NCBI RefSeq assembly: GCF_039540405.1
Contig: NZ_BAABEY010000036.1
Coordinates: forward strand, 310,001 to 374,000
DNA from: Ravibacter arvi
GTDB taxonomy: Bacteria > Bacteroidota > Bacteroidia > Cytophagales > Spirosomataceae
Direction: 5' to 3'
Length of the DNA: 64,000 bases
Shown: positions 35,808 to 44,401 of the stretch, piece after piece
How positions within the stretch are numbered: the first letter of the stretch is position 1
How the letters are laid out: each line of letters begins with the position of its first letter
Made by a program: the position numbers and the translations under genes
Notes under the pieces: generated by a model
What the model saw: the letters and a program-made list of their open reading frames with translations, nothing else
Databases searched by the model: none
Told to the model about the DNA's origin: nothing

Positions 35808-36824
35808 CTAGTCTTTCAGCTTCACATTTCCATAAACCGAAATTATCTTGATGGTATTTGCCGGGTTGTCACCCCCGATATTGCCTTCGTACAATTTGGT
35901 CTTGTAGTTGCCGCTCTTGTTGGTAAAGGAGACCGGGACTTTCGAAGGATAGGTGAAATTTCCGTAGGTGACCGATACGTCAAACCGGGCGGGCTGCACC
36001 GCAGGGACTACGACGGAAGAGTAAGCGGCTTTAATGTCAACATTTTGTGCGGTGGACTCTGAAATGCAGAATTCGTCCGAGTAATTCAGTTTGACAACTG
36101 CTGCTTCCGTGACGGAGCCGATCTTGGCGCCGGCGTAGTCAATATCCGCCTTCAGGGAAGCAACCTGGCCAATATTAAGTTGGCCGAACTTATTGACGAC
36201 CACCAGGTCTTTTACCTTGTTCAGATTGATTTTTGAATATTGTGACGCCAGTTTGCCGACATCCATCTGGTCAATCGTTGCGTTTCCGTAGGTAACCGTA
36301 ATGTTATTGTTGTTGCTGCTGAGATTTTGCGCGCGAAAATTCCCGTAATGGGACTCCACCGCGAGCGACGCCCTGAACTGCGCGATGTCCGTGTCTCCGT
36401 AGGTGTTTTTTACGGTAAGCGGATTCTGTTTCGGCATCTGTACCAGGTAATCTACACGTATTGAGTTCTCCCCTTTCCGGCTACGCCAGATAGAAAACCG
36501 CTCCCCGCCCCCGAAAATCGTCTGCAGGGTAATGCCGTTGCTATTGCGCTTCTCTTCAATCTGGATGGAGTTAACGGCTTCTGCCGCTTTTTCTTCGGTG
36601 GGGGCATTGGCTGTAATGGTAATGTCAATGCGTATGGAAGATTTCTCCCAAAGCTGCACTTTTACATCCCCGTAGCGATTGTCGATATGCAGGGCTTCGG
36701 TGGGTTTTGTTTCGAAAGACTTCAGGATGGTTTTCTTTCGCTCAATAAACCCGGAACCATGCGGGTGCGCGATCGCTACCGCGACTACACTAAATAGCCA
36801 TAATGTTGCCAGCGTCTTTTTCAT
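35808..36824 (-). CDS. Exported DUF4097-like beta-helix protein
   Basis: From the ATG at 36824 the protein has 338 residues with a signal peptide (LATLWLFSVVAVAIAHP). The mature part consists of short beta repeats around the motif YGD/YGN (IDNRYGDVKVQLWEKSS, VKNTYGDTDIAQF, VESHYGNFRAQNL, VTYGNATIDQ, SVYGNVKLKD), the pattern of DUF4097/auto-transporter-head GIN-like folds. The start overlaps the anti-sigma-like gene by 35 bases, so they are translationally coupled in an ECF sigma operon. A surface-sensing role is inference. Confidence 0.82.
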   Translation of the reverse strand: MKKTLATLWLFSVVAVAIAHPHGSGFIERKKTILKSFETKPTEALHIDNRYGDVKVQLWEKSSIRIDITITANAPTEEKAAEAVNSIQIEEKRNSNGITLQTIFGGGERFSIWRSRKGENSIRVDYLVQMPKQNPLTVKNTYGDTDIAQFRASLAVESHYGNFRAQNLSSNNNNITVTYGNATIDQMDVGKLASQYSKINLNKVKDLVVVNKFGQLNIGQVASLKADIDYAGAKIGSVTEAAVVKLNYSDEFCISESTAQNVDIKAAYSSVVVPAVQPARFDVSVTYGNFTYPSKVPVSFTNKSGNYKTKLYEGNIGGDNPANTIKIISVYGNVKLKD

Positions 36825-37410
36825 GTCCGTTCGCCTTCTTGATTTTTTCAATAATGATAATTTGCTGGTTGAGAAGGTCAATCTGCCATTGCAGGTTCCT
36901 GACCATTGCATGTAGCTGGATATCGGGATCCGGTGAGCCCGGAAGTTCGGAGCGCAGACCGGAATAGTCGTTCTCAAGCTGGCTTAACTCGGCGGCGAAA
37001 CTGGTGTACAATTCCGGCTTGCTGGCGGTCAGCCTTTTTAATTCATCGCGCTTGGCGTTGATGATCATGGTATACTGGTTTACCTCCTTTGCGTAGGTAG
37101 GAAGCTGGATAGCCATTTGCGGATCCCGCGCAAGCCCGTAGTGATTGTTGACATACACGAGAATCCCGGCGGTGCAAATCACCAGCACGGCGGCCGCAAC
37201 ACGCCAGTCATAACTGATTTGCCGTTTCCATCGCTTTTTAGGCGAAGGTGCTGCCGGGTGTACCTTATCATGCGGGCTGCCGGGCGTACCGGTGAGCCGG
37301 CCTTCGATTTTTCTCCATAAGAGATCATCCGGTTCCTCCGAGTCGAATGCTGAACGGTTGTCCCTGACAAACCTCTCCAACCTATCTTTCCTGTCAAAAG
37401 ACTTTTTCAT
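36790..37410 (-). CDS. Membrane anti-sigma-like protein with periplasmic coiled coil
   Basis: The 206-residue product starts at the ATG at 37410. A cytoplasmic head (RKDRLERFVRDNRSAFD, DDLLWRKIEGRL) resembles the N-terminal helices of Cytophagales anti-sigma proteins. One membrane helix (about 75-94, VAAAVLVICTAGILVYV) follows, then a long helical coiled-coil periplasmic part (EVNQYTMIINAKRDELKRL and LQWQIDLLNQQIIIIEKIKK). It lies between the ECF sigma gene and the DUF4097-like gene and probably holds the sigma factor. No zinc-binding anti-sigma motif is visible. Confidence 0.75.
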   Translation of the reverse strand: MKKSFDRKDRLERFVRDNRSAFDSEEPDDLLWRKIEGRLTGTPGSPHDKVHPAAPSPKKRWKRQISYDWRVAAAVLVICTAGILVYVNNHYGLARDPQMAIQLPTYAKEVNQYTMIINAKRDELKRLTASKPELYTSFAAELSQLENDYSGLRSELPGSPDPDIQLHAMVRNLQWQIDLLNQQIIIIEKIKKANGHEKDAGNIMAI

Positions 37411-37425
37411 GTGTTTAAAGGTTTT

Positions 37426-37479
37426 AGCAGTGAGGGGTGAGGTGTGGGTGTAAGACCTCAAGCCTCACCCCTCACTGCT
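37426..37479. repeat. Intergenic GAGGTGTGAGGT-type inverted repeat (copy B2)
   Basis: AGCAGTGAGGGGTGAGG (37426-37442) and its exact reverse complement (37463-37479) enclose a 20-base loop. It lies between the sigma stop (37514) and the anti-sigma-like start (37410) and may separate expression of the two. Confidence 0.8.
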
Positions 37480-37513
37480 ATATCTGGTAAAAATGCCCGA
37501 TAGATGTGTCAGT

Positions 37514-38077
37514 TTATAGATTCCTGATTAATTCAATCAACTTCTGTTTGGCCCTCATATACTGGGTTCTCGACGTGCTTTCCGAAATTCCTAAAACTTC
37601 ACTGATCTCTTCATGGTCGTATCCTTCAAAAAGGTACAGGCTCAGCACTACCCGGTACCCGCCGGGGAGCAAATGAAGCGCTCTTTTAACACGATCAAGC
37701 GTCAAATCCGCTTCATCGCCGTTATCGTCCGAATCCGCTTCAAAATTGTACTCCTGGTGGTTGTTTTGAAGCGATTCTATTTCTACCCATTGTGCTTTTC
37801 TCGACCGCAGCTGCGAAATGGCCTTGTTCAGCACGATTTGTTTGAGCCAGGCTCCGAACGTCGACTGTTGCCGGAATTGATGCAAATGGCCGAATGCATC
37901 GACGAAAGCATCCTGTAGTACGTCTTCGGCCTCTTCCGTATGGTTGAGCACGCGCAGGCACACATTGAACATGGCTTTGGAATAAAGCTTGTACAATTGA
38001 TACTGCGCACTGCGCTCCCCCAGTTTACATCGCTCCACCAGTTCGATGTGCGGATCAGGATAAAGACTATTCTTCAA
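37514..38077 (-). CDS. ECF sigma factor (TTG start proposed)
   Basis: A sigma-70 family ECF protein with region 2 (YQLYKLYSKAMFNVCLRVL, DVLQDAFVDAFGHLHQF, FGAWLKQIVLNKAI) and region 4 (GYDHEEISEVLGISESTSRT, then QYMRAKQKLIELI). The frame stays open to 38254, but that extension reads through an intergenic repeat and gives an unlikely N-terminus. No ATG lies between. I propose TTG at 38077, giving LKNSLYPDPHIELVERCKLG, a normal ECF start, and a 187-residue protein. It heads an operon with the anti-sigma-like and DUF4097-like genes. Confidence 0.88.
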   Translation of the reverse strand: MKNSLYPDPHIELVERCKLGERSAQYQLYKLYSKAMFNVCLRVLNHTEEAEDVLQDAFVDAFGHLHQFRQQSTFGAWLKQIVLNKAISQLRSRKAQWVEIESLQNNHQEYNFEADSDDNGDEADLTLDRVKRALHLLPGGYRVVLSLYLFEGYDHEEISEVLGISESTSRTQYMRAKQKLIELIRNL

Positions 38078-38194
38078 AAGCTGCTTCCGGCATTGTGATG
38101 AATGTTCACAGTAAAGTCTCCGCAGGAAATTAAATGTTGCATATTGATGGCAAAAAAAAAATACTGGCCGATCTTTGGGTTTGGAACTTAGCAA

Positions 38195-38272
38195 TGAGGT
38201 GTCAGGTTCTAGCCGTGAGCGACATGGAGCTGTGGGTAGTCCCTCACCCCTCACCGCTCACACCTCACACCT
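38195..38272. repeat. Intergenic GAGGTGTGAGGT-type repeat (copy B3)
   Basis: TGAGGTGTCAGG and GTGAGC units on the left face CCTCACCCCTCACCGCTCAC and CACCTCACACC on the right, an imperfect inverted repeat between the divergent sigma and ispH genes, ending 11 bases before the ispH start. Confidence 0.7.
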
Positions 38273-38282
38273 TATACAACAG

Positions 38283-39515
38283 ATGAAAGCGTTTAAAATC
38301 CCGGATTTTTATAAAAGTAGCATTATTACGCCGATCAAAGAGCTTCGACGTAAAAAGGACAAGCTTAAAAAGGACTATACGCCGACGGTGCTGGACCTGG
38401 GCAGCGTCAGGTTTTTGATCGCCAGGCACTTCGGGTTTTGCTACGGCGTGGAAAATGCAATTGAAATTGCCTACAAGGCACTGGACAGCAATGCCGGTAA
38501 GCGGATTTTCCTGCTCAGTGAAATGATTCACAATCCCGATGTGAATGCCGATCTGGTCCAGCGGGGTGTTAAATTCCTCATGGATACCAAGGGCCGGCAA
38601 ATTCTGAGTTGGGACGTATTAACGCCTGACGACATTGTGATTGTGCCCGCTTTCGGTACCACCCTGGAGATACAGGAAGCGCTCGCGGCCCGCGGGGTCG
38701 ACATTCACGCCTACGACACCACCTGCCCCTTCGTTGAGAAGGTCTGGAACCGGGCTGCTCAAATAGGGGGGAAGGCCTATACCATCGTCATTCATGGCAA
38801 ACCCCAGCATGAAGAGACCCGTGCCACGTTTTCGCATAGCAAGGAAAATGCACCTACTGTAATCGTACGTGACCTGGAGCAGACCCGTCGGCTGGCGTTG
38901 TATATAACCGGTGAGTTGCCTTCTGAGGGATTCTACGAGGAGTTCAAAGGCCTCTATTCGGAAGGCTTTGATCCTGACCGTGACCTGCAAAGGATCGGTG
39001 TAGTGAACCAGACTACCATGCTGGCTTCCGACACACAGGGCATAGCCGATTACCTGAAAGCAGTCATGATGCGCCATTTCGGACTGGATGCCGATACGGT
39101 GGAGGCTCATTTTGCCAATACCAAGGACACCCTTTGCTATGCTACCAACGATAACCAGGACGCAACCTATGCGCTCCTGCAGAACGAAGCCGATCTTGTG
39201 ATTGTAGCCGGGGGATATAACAGCTCCAATACCACCCACCTGGTGGAATTGTGTGAGCGCGTGCTGCCGACCTATTTTATTTCGTCTGCCGAAAAAATTC
39301 TGAACAAGGACGAGATCCTTCACTTCGATCTGCATCAGAAGCAGGAAGTCAGAACCTCCGGTTATCTCGGGACCAAAACACCCCAGGTGATTATGCTGAC
39401 GAGCGGAGCTTCGTGCCCGGATGCGACCATCGAGCAGATATTGCTTCGTCTTGCCTCGTTTTTTGAAGGCGCAAAGCCGGTGGAAGAGGCCCTTGAGGCC
39501 ATCGCAGGCGCTTAG
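38283..39515 (+). CDS. ispH: 4-hydroxy-3-methylbut-2-enyl diphosphate reductase
   Basis: IspH makes isopentenyl and dimethylallyl diphosphate in the last step of the MEP isoprenoid pathway. The 410-residue cytosolic protein carries the three Cys that bind the iron-sulfur cluster: HFGFCYGVENAI, TTCPFVEKVW and SGASCPDATIEQ. A central insertion (about 210-250) makes it longer than the E. coli enzyme, as is usual in Cytophagales. The ATG at 38283 follows a repeat element; the longer in-frame opening from 38175 is repeat-derived. It stands alone between a divergent sigma operon and the ribosomal protein genes. Confidence 0.97.
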   Translation: MKAFKIPDFYKSSIITPIKELRRKKDKLKKDYTPTVLDLGSVRFLIARHFGFCYGVENAIEIAYKALDSNAGKRIFLLSEMIHNPDVNADLVQRGVKFLMDTKGRQILSWDVLTPDDIVIVPAFGTTLEIQEALAARGVDIHAYDTTCPFVEKVWNRAAQIGGKAYTIVIHGKPQHEETRATFSHSKENAPTVIVRDLEQTRRLALYITGELPSEGFYEEFKGLYSEGFDPDRDLQRIGVVNQTTMLASDTQGIADYLKAVMMRHFGLDADTVEAHFANTKDTLCYATNDNQDATYALLQNEADLVIVAGGYNSSNTTHLVELCERVLPTYFISSAEKILNKDEILHFDLHQKQEVRTSGYLGTKTPQVIMLTSGASCPDATIEQILLRLASFFEGAKPVEEALEAIAGA

Positions 39516-39540
39516 CTTTTCCAGCTCCGGCGCCCCGCAT

Positions 39541-39575
39541 CTCATAGCCCACCGCTCAAAGCTCACCCCCTCAAA
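39541..39575. repeat. Intergenic CTCAxxxCCACCGCTCA repeat fragment (copy B4)
   Basis: A short one-sided array of CTCA-containing units (CCCACCGCTCAAAGCTCACC) after ispH. No opposing arm is seen, so this is a partial copy of family B. Confidence 0.5.
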
Positions 39576-39607
39576 ATGAAAAATCCAATTATTTTCTGGT
39601 AAGTATC

Positions 39608-39638
39608 TTGCTATTGAAGAGTTGAGCATCTATATTTG
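39608..39638 (+). promoter_or_regulatory. Promoter of rplM-rpsI
   Basis: TTG at 39608-39610 and TATATTTG at 39631-39638, separated by 20 bases, fit the Bacteroidota sigma-70 consensus (TTG, 17-23 bases, TAnnTTTG). The leader to the GTG start of rplM is about 70 bases. Confidence 0.75.
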
Positions 39639-39713
39639 CACTCCCTTTTTGGCTAGGTGTATTGCGCCTGCCAGGGTGGATACGTTAAAATCATTAAAAT
39701 CATATAGTTAATC

Positions 39714-40163
39714 GTGGATACGTTAAGCTACAAAACCATCTCTGCCAACAAGAGCACTACAGTAAAGGAGTGGGTCGTGGTAGATGCAGAAGATGCAGTT
39801 TTAGGACGTTTGGCCAGTAATGTGGCGCGGATTATCCGTGGCAAGCACAAAACGAGCTATACCCCGCATGTCGACTGTGGCGACAATGTCATCATTATCA
39901 ATGCGGATAAGGTTCGCCTGACTGGCAAAAAGCTGACCGATAAGGTTTATGTTCGTCATACGGGTCACCCGGGCGGACAGCGTTTCCAGACTCCCAAGGA
40001 AGCATTCGAAAAGTATCCTGAGCGGGTTTTGGAAAGAGCTGTGAGAGGAATGCTACCAAAGAGTCGTTTGGGGCGTAGATTATTTACCAACCTGTTTGTG
40101 TATGCCGGCAACGAGCATCCGCATGCTGCGCAACAACCAAAAGAATTAAAGTTTAATTATTAA
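39714..40163 (+). CDS. rplM: 50S ribosomal protein L13
   Basis: A 149-residue large-subunit protein with typical L13 motifs: WVVVDAEDAVLGRLAS near the start, RGKHKTSYTPHVDCGD and RAVRGMLPKSRLGR, ending LYVYAG-like (FVYAGNEHPHAAQQP). The start is GTG at 39714; no ATG is in frame nearby. It is followed by rpsI after six bases in the conserved rplM-rpsI order, with a clear promoter upstream. Confidence 0.98.
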   Translation: MDTLSYKTISANKSTTVKEWVVVDAEDAVLGRLASNVARIIRGKHKTSYTPHVDCGDNVIIINADKVRLTGKKLTDKVYVRHTGHPGGQRFQTPKEAFEKYPERVLERAVRGMLPKSRLGRRLFTNLFVYAGNEHPHAAQQPKELKFNY

Positions 40164-40169
40164 TCCCCA

Positions 40170-40556
40170 ATGGCATACATCAATACCATAGGTAGAAGAA
40201 AAACCGCGGTGGCGCGGATCTATCTCACTCCTGGTAAGGGCGATATTCAGATCAACGGCCGCGACCTGAAAGAGTATTTCCCTTTTGAGGTTCACCAGAT
40301 CCTGGTGAAGCAACCTTTCTCCCTGCTTGAATCCGGCGATAGCTACGATGTGAAAATCAACGTGCAGGGTGGAGGAATTAAAGGACAGGCTGAGGCAGCC
40401 CGGATGGCTATCTCCCGTGCGCTTGTTGAGTACAACGGCGAGAACCGTCCGCCATTGAAGAAGGAAGGTTTCCTTACCCGTGATTCACGTATGGTTGAAC
40501 GGAAGAAGGCGGGCCGCAGAAAGGCACGTAAGCGCTTCCAGTTCTCGAAACGTTAA
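40170..40556 (+). CDS. rpsI: 30S ribosomal protein S9
   Basis: A 128-residue small-subunit protein whose C-terminal tail contacts P-site tRNA. It shows TIGRRKTAVARIYL at the start, GGGIKGQAEAARMAISRALV in the middle and the basic end KKAGRRKARKRFQFSKR with the final Arg. The gene is translationally close to rplM (six-base gap) and is followed by rpsB after 114 bases. Confidence 0.98.
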   Translation: MAYINTIGRRKTAVARIYLTPGKGDIQINGRDLKEYFPFEVHQILVKQPFSLLESGDSYDVKINVQGGGIKGQAEAARMAISRALVEYNGENRPPLKKEGFLTRDSRMVERKKAGRRKARKRFQFSKR

Positions 40557-40670
40557 GCATCAGATTGTATTGTCAGGTGTCCTTACGCGACATCTTTTAA
40601 TTATATATCGTCCAGTCGGCGCTTACTGTGTCCGGTGCGTCGTGCTGCTTATCTTTTTCTTTTTTCAACA

Positions 40671-41519
40671 ATGGCACAATTAGAATATAAACAACTATTG
40701 GATGCAGGTGTCCACTTTGGTCACCTTACCCGCAAGTGGGATCCCCGTATGGCTCCGTATATTTTCATGGAGAAAAACGGGATCCACATCATTGACCTCA
40801 ACAAAACTGTTGCGTGCCTTGACCAGGCGCAGGAAATAGTGAAGTCAATTGTTCGCTCCGGACGTAAAATTATGTTCGTAGCCACGAAAAAACAGGCACA
40901 GGAAATCGTTGCTGAAGAAGCAAGAAGATTGAAAATGCCCTATGTAACCGAACGTTGGCTGGGTGGTATGCTGACCAACTTTACAACGATGAGAAAGTCG
41001 TTGAAAAAGCTTCAGTACCTGGACAAAACACTTAAGGACGAAGTTACCGTTAAGAATATTGCGAAACGTGAGCGCCTTACTATCTCACGTGAGCGTGACA
41101 AGCTGGAGAAGGTATTGGGTGGTGTGGTTGAACTGACCCGCCTGCCTGCCGCATTGTTTGTTGTAGACGTGAAGCGTGAGCACATCGCAATCGCCGAAGC
41201 GAAAAGACTGGGCATTCCTGTGATTGCGATTTGCGATACCAACTCTAACCCGGATCAGGTAGACTACGCAATTCCCGGCAATGACGATGCATTCAAATCA
41301 ATTTCGTTGATTACGCTTGCAATCGGAAAAGCAGTAGAGGAAGGCTTGCTGGAGAGAAAGCAGGACAAGGAAGATCAACGCCTGGCTGAAGAAGAGGAAG
41401 CGAAAAAGGCAGTTGATACAGAAGGTTCGGCCTCAGCAGAAGGTGAAGGCGAAGAACGTCAGGATAAAAGAAAGAGGTTGAATGTAAAGGCTGATGCTGA
41501 TGAAGCATCCGCTGAATAG
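40671..41519 (+). CDS. rpsB: 30S ribosomal protein S2
   Basis: The ATG at 40671 gives 282 residues starting MAQLEYKQLLDAGVHFGHL, the normal S2 start; a longer opening at 40635 is not needed. Conserved motifs are KWDPRMAPYIFMEKNGIHII, VATKKQAQEIV, RWLGGMLTNF and PVIAICDTNSNPD. An acidic, Glu/Ala-rich tail (about 230-282) extends beyond the core, as in many Bacteroidota S2 proteins. A hairpin follows before tsf. Confidence 0.98.
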   Translation: MAQLEYKQLLDAGVHFGHLTRKWDPRMAPYIFMEKNGIHIIDLNKTVACLDQAQEIVKSIVRSGRKIMFVATKKQAQEIVAEEARRLKMPYVTERWLGGMLTNFTTMRKSLKKLQYLDKTLKDEVTVKNIAKRERLTISRERDKLEKVLGGVVELTRLPAALFVVDVKREHIAIAEAKRLGIPVIAICDTNSNPDQVDYAIPGNDDAFKSISLITLAIGKAVEEGLLERKQDKEDQRLAEEEEAKKAVDTEGSASAEGEGEERQDKRKRLNVKADADEASAE

Positions 41520-41590
41520 TACAGACAACAACACAAGTAATACAGTCCCTTTGACCTCTGAAGCTATGGAGAGTTTGGGGTAAGATGCAC

Positions 41591-41620
41591 AAAGCCTGTA
41601 GCTTGTCAGCTATAGGCTTT
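41591..41620 (+). terminator. Hairpin between rpsB and tsf
   Basis: AAAGCCTGTAGCT and AGCTATAGGCTTT form a 13-bp stem with one G-U pair and a four-base loop. No U-run follows, so it is probably a weak terminator or attenuating structure. Confidence 0.6.
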
Positions 41621-41703
41621 GCGCGTTTAGAAATGTGTTTGCCCGGGGCATTACACGTCAGGATTAACTTTTTACCATATAATCATATCATTTTTTCGGA
41701 ACC

Positions 41704-42540
41704 ATGGCAATTACTGCTCAAGATGTAAACAAACTTCGCCAGCTAACAGGAGCGGGCATGATGGATTGTAAAAAAGCGCTTACTGAAGCAGAAGGCGATT
41801 TTGATAAGGCGATTGAAATTCTGCGTAAGCAAGGTCAGAAGGTCGCTGCTAAACGTGCCGACAATGCTGTATCGGAAGGAGTCGTTGTAGTAGAAATCAG
41901 CAGTGACGAAAGCAATGGCAAGCTGGTAGCCCTGGCTTGCGAAACCGAGCCTGTTGCCAATGTGGCAGATTTTAAGGAACTGGCCAAGACCATCCTTGGG
42001 GAAGCTGTTGCCAATGACCATAAGAGCGTCGAGAGCCTGATGGCCGCTACATTGTCAGACGGTTCTACCGTTGCTGATCAGATTGTAAACCTGACCGGTA
42101 AACTGGGCGAGAAAATTGAAATCGTAGGATACGAAAACGTGAGCGCACAAAAAGTCGTTCCGTATATCCATTCCAACGGTAAATTGGGTGTTTTGGTAGC
42201 ATTCGAAGGCGGATCAGGCGCAGACCTGCAGGTAGTAGGCCGGGATATCGCGATGCAGATCGCCGCAATGCGCCCCGTTGCGCTGGATAAGGATGGTGTA
42301 GACGCCGCGCTTGTGGAACGCGAAATCGAAATCGGGAAAGAACAGGCCCGTGCAGAAGGAAAGCCTGAAGCCATGTTGGAGAGAATCGCCCAGGGCAAGC
42401 TTCAGAAATTCTACAAAGACAATACGCTGTTGAACCAGGAATTTGTGAAAGACTCGTCACTGACCATTCGCCAGCTGCTCGAAAAGACTGCAAAGGACCT
42501 GTCGATTGTCAGCTTCAAACGTGTCGGAATAGGTAACTAG
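41704..42540 (+). CDS. tsf: Translation elongation factor Ts
   Basis: EF-Ts exchanges GDP for GTP on EF-Tu. The 278-residue protein starts ITAQDVNKLRQLTGAGMMDC, then KKALTEAEGDFDKAIEILRK, the UBA-like N-domain and TGAGMMDCK motif of the family. The core follows with ALACETEPVANVADF and YIHSNGKLGVLVAFE, with the C-terminal part HIAAM-like (IAMQIAAMRPVALD). It lies after rpsB, the conserved order, and ends at a clear terminator. Confidence 0.98.
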   Translation: MAITAQDVNKLRQLTGAGMMDCKKALTEAEGDFDKAIEILRKQGQKVAAKRADNAVSEGVVVVEISSDESNGKLVALACETEPVANVADFKELAKTILGEAVANDHKSVESLMAATLSDGSTVADQIVNLTGKLGEKIEIVGYENVSAQKVVPYIHSNGKLGVLVAFEGGSGADLQVVGRDIAMQIAAMRPVALDKDGVDAALVEREIEIGKEQARAEGKPEAMLERIAQGKLQKFYKDNTLLNQEFVKDSSLTIRQLLEKTAKDLSIVSFKRVGIGN

Positions 42541-42570
42541 CCGATTACCAAATAGTTTTTTTACCGGATG

Positions 42571-42604
42571 CGCTTTGCTTTTTTCGAAAAGTAAAGCGTT
42601 TTTT
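42571..42604 (+). terminator. Rho-independent terminator of tsf
   Basis: CGCTTTGCTTTT (42571-42582) and AAAAGTAAAGCG (42587-42598) pair over 12 bp with one G-U, followed by six T. Confidence 0.85.
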
Positions 42605-42687
42605 GGTGTTAAAACCTCCCGTTCAGATATTGATTTACCTGGCGTTACTTTTTTAAAATTCCGAAGTCTATAAAACAAACAGGAAAG

Positions 42688-43287
42688 GTGCATTCAGACG
42701 AAGAATTGGTTCAGCTTTTCGTAGTTACCCAAAAAAATAGTTTTTTCGAGGAATTATACGCCCGTTATGCGGATAAAGTCTATCGTAAATGCCTCACACT
42801 GGTGAAAGATACGGCCCGGGCGGAGGATTTTACCCATGACATCTTCCTGAAGCTTATTTTTAAGCTGGGGAGTTTTAAGGAGGAAGCACGGTTTTCAACC
42901 TGGCTGTATTCTATCACCTACAACTACTGCATGGATCAGCTGCGCGTTAACAAGAAACGCGGCGAGACGAACCTGGACGAGGAACTGGAGGTGCCTGACG
43001 AAGACACTGATGTTTCGGTGTTGATTGAGGAAAAAGACGCTGACGCTCAGCGTTTGCAGCGCGCTATCGATCACCTCTCTACGGAAGAACGCAGTATCCT
43101 GATGATGAAATACCTGGACGACCTCAGTATACGCGACATTGCCGGCGTTTTCCGCATCACCGAGAGTGCTGTTAAAATGCGCCTGCTCAGGTCAAGAGAG
43201 AATCTGAGAAAACGGTACCTCGAGGCGGTTATCCTGGTGATCTGCTTCCTGGCAAAGCTTATTTCTGAAATAATCGGTAAGTTTTAA
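42688..43287 (+). CDS. ECF sigma factor
   Basis: A 199-residue sigma-70 family protein: region 2 (ELYARYADKVYRKCLTLV, DFTHDIFLKLIFKLGSF, FSTWLYSITYNYCMDQLR) and region 4 (DLSIRDIAGVFRITESAVKM, then RLLRSRENLRKRYLE). The start appears to be GTG at 42688; no ATG precedes it in frame. The C-terminal tail is hydrophobic (AVILVICFLAKLISEIIGKF), an uncommon end for a sigma factor, which might touch the membrane (inference). The stop is directly followed by the ATG of a 69-residue protein, so they are coupled. Confidence 0.93.
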   Translation: MHSDEELVQLFVVTQKNSFFEELYARYADKVYRKCLTLVKDTARAEDFTHDIFLKLIFKLGSFKEEARFSTWLYSITYNYCMDQLRVNKKRGETNLDEELEVPDEDTDVSVLIEEKDADAQRLQRAIDHLSTEERSILMMKYLDDLSIRDIAGVFRITESAVKMRLLRSRENLRKRYLEAVILVICFLAKLISEIIGKF

Positions 43288-43497
43288 ATGAGTGATCTGC
43301 AAGATGAAATACGTAAGCAGCTGGAGGTAGAAGGCGCTGTCCCCGAATACCTGAAGACCAGCCTGGTGTCGGAAATTGATTTGATAAAGGATACTTTGCA
43401 GGTCGTTTCGCACTTCGGAGGCTTTTTCTTCCTGTCTGCCTTTAGTGCCTTGACGGCCGCGCTGGATCAAAATTCTAATGACGAAGAGAACCCCTAA
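43288..43497 (+). CDS. Small protein coupled to the ECF sigma gene
   Basis: A 69-residue protein (SDLQDEIRKQLEVEGAVPEY, LKTSLVSEIDLIKDTLQVVS, HFGGFFFLSAFSALTAALDQ) beginning at the base after the sigma stop codon. It has an amphipathic helical first half and a short apolar segment (about 43-59), but no signal peptide. I recognise no family. The position suggests it modulates the sigma factor, but it could serve the channel gene 15 bases downstream. Confidence 0.75.
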   Translation: MSDLQDEIRKQLEVEGAVPEYLKTSLVSEIDLIKDTLQVVSHFGGFFFLSAFSALTAALDQNSNDEENP

Positions 43498-43512
43498 CTT
43501 TCAAGCACCCTT

Positions 43513-44343
43513 ATGGAAAGTTTTTACAACATTTCTGATATTTTAAAGAATACCTTCAATTCACTTATCGGTCAGTTTGTTGACTTTGTCCCCCGTCTCA
43601 TCGGGTGTATCGTCGTGCTGCTGATCGGCTACCTGGTCGCCAATTTTGTACGGGCAATTGTCAAAAACGTTCTGGGCCGGGTGGGGTTCGACAAGATCGG
43701 CGAGCGGCTTAACCAAATCGGGTTTATCAAGCAAATTAAGGCGGAGATAAAGCTAAGCAATATCGTTGCGGCATCGCTTTATTATTTTATTATCCTGATG
43801 TTCCTGACGGCCGCCACAGAAATTCTGGGAGTAGAGACCATCACCAGCATGGTATTGTCGGTCGTCAACTTTATTCCGCAGCTTATTGCGGGAGCAATTA
43901 TGCTTCAGTTGGGGATTATCATCTCCGATATTATTAAATCTGCCGTCGTCACGCTTTGCAAGTCGTTTAACGTCCCTTCTGCCAAGCTGATCGGGAACCT
44001 TGTTTTTGGCTTCTTCCTGGTAATTACATTTATTTCTGCGCTCGCACAGATCGGCATCAATACGGAGTTGCTGGAATCGAGTTTTATTATTGTTTTCGGC
44101 GGTATCGTCGCGGCGTTTGGTGTGGGCTACGGCCTTGCCTCGCGTGACGTACTGGGGAATATTATTTCTTCGTTTTACAGCAAGAATAAGTATACCATCG
44201 GGCAGTTAATTCAAATCGATGGCGTTAAAGGCAGGATTATCGAGCTGGACAACCTTTCGGTTACCATAAAAACGGAAGAGTCCCGCGTCGTTCTTCCCCT
44301 GAAATATTTTCAGTCGCAGAAGGTCGAAATCTTCGCTTCGTGA
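43513..44343 (+). CDS. Small-conductance mechanosensitive channel family protein (MscS-like)
   Basis: A 276-residue inner-membrane protein. Three to four hydrophobic helices (about 24-45, 85-107, 115-140, 155-178) precede the pore-lining region (IIVFGGIVAAFGVGYGLASR, rich in Gly/Ala) and a cytoplasmic beta domain (DVLGNIISSFYSKNKYTIGQ, IDGVKGRIIELDNLSVTIKT). This fits the MscS fold with a TM-helix N-terminal repeat. It opens on membrane tension to release solutes. It follows an ECF sigma gene and precedes DUF3078 and mscL genes, suggesting a small osmotic-stress group. Confidence 0.88.
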   Translation: MESFYNISDILKNTFNSLIGQFVDFVPRLIGCIVVLLIGYLVANFVRAIVKNVLGRVGFDKIGERLNQIGFIKQIKAEIKLSNIVAASLYYFIILMFLTAATEILGVETITSMVLSVVNFIPQLIAGAIMLQLGIIISDIIKSAVVTLCKSFNVPSAKLIGNLVFGFFLVITFISALAQIGINTELLESSFIIVFGGIVAAFGVGYGLASRDVLGNIISSFYSKNKYTIGQLIQIDGVKGRIIELDNLSVTIKTEESRVVLPLKYFQSQKVEIFAS

Positions 44344-44401
44344 CCGTTTTTTACTATCCAACGGACAAAATATCCACCATCTTAATCAACACTTTTACAG
44401 A

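Noticed and set aside
38078..38254. Upstream extension of the ECF sigma frame to an ATG at 38254
   Set aside because: The extra 59 residues are read through a family B repeat and do not resemble a sigma N-terminus.
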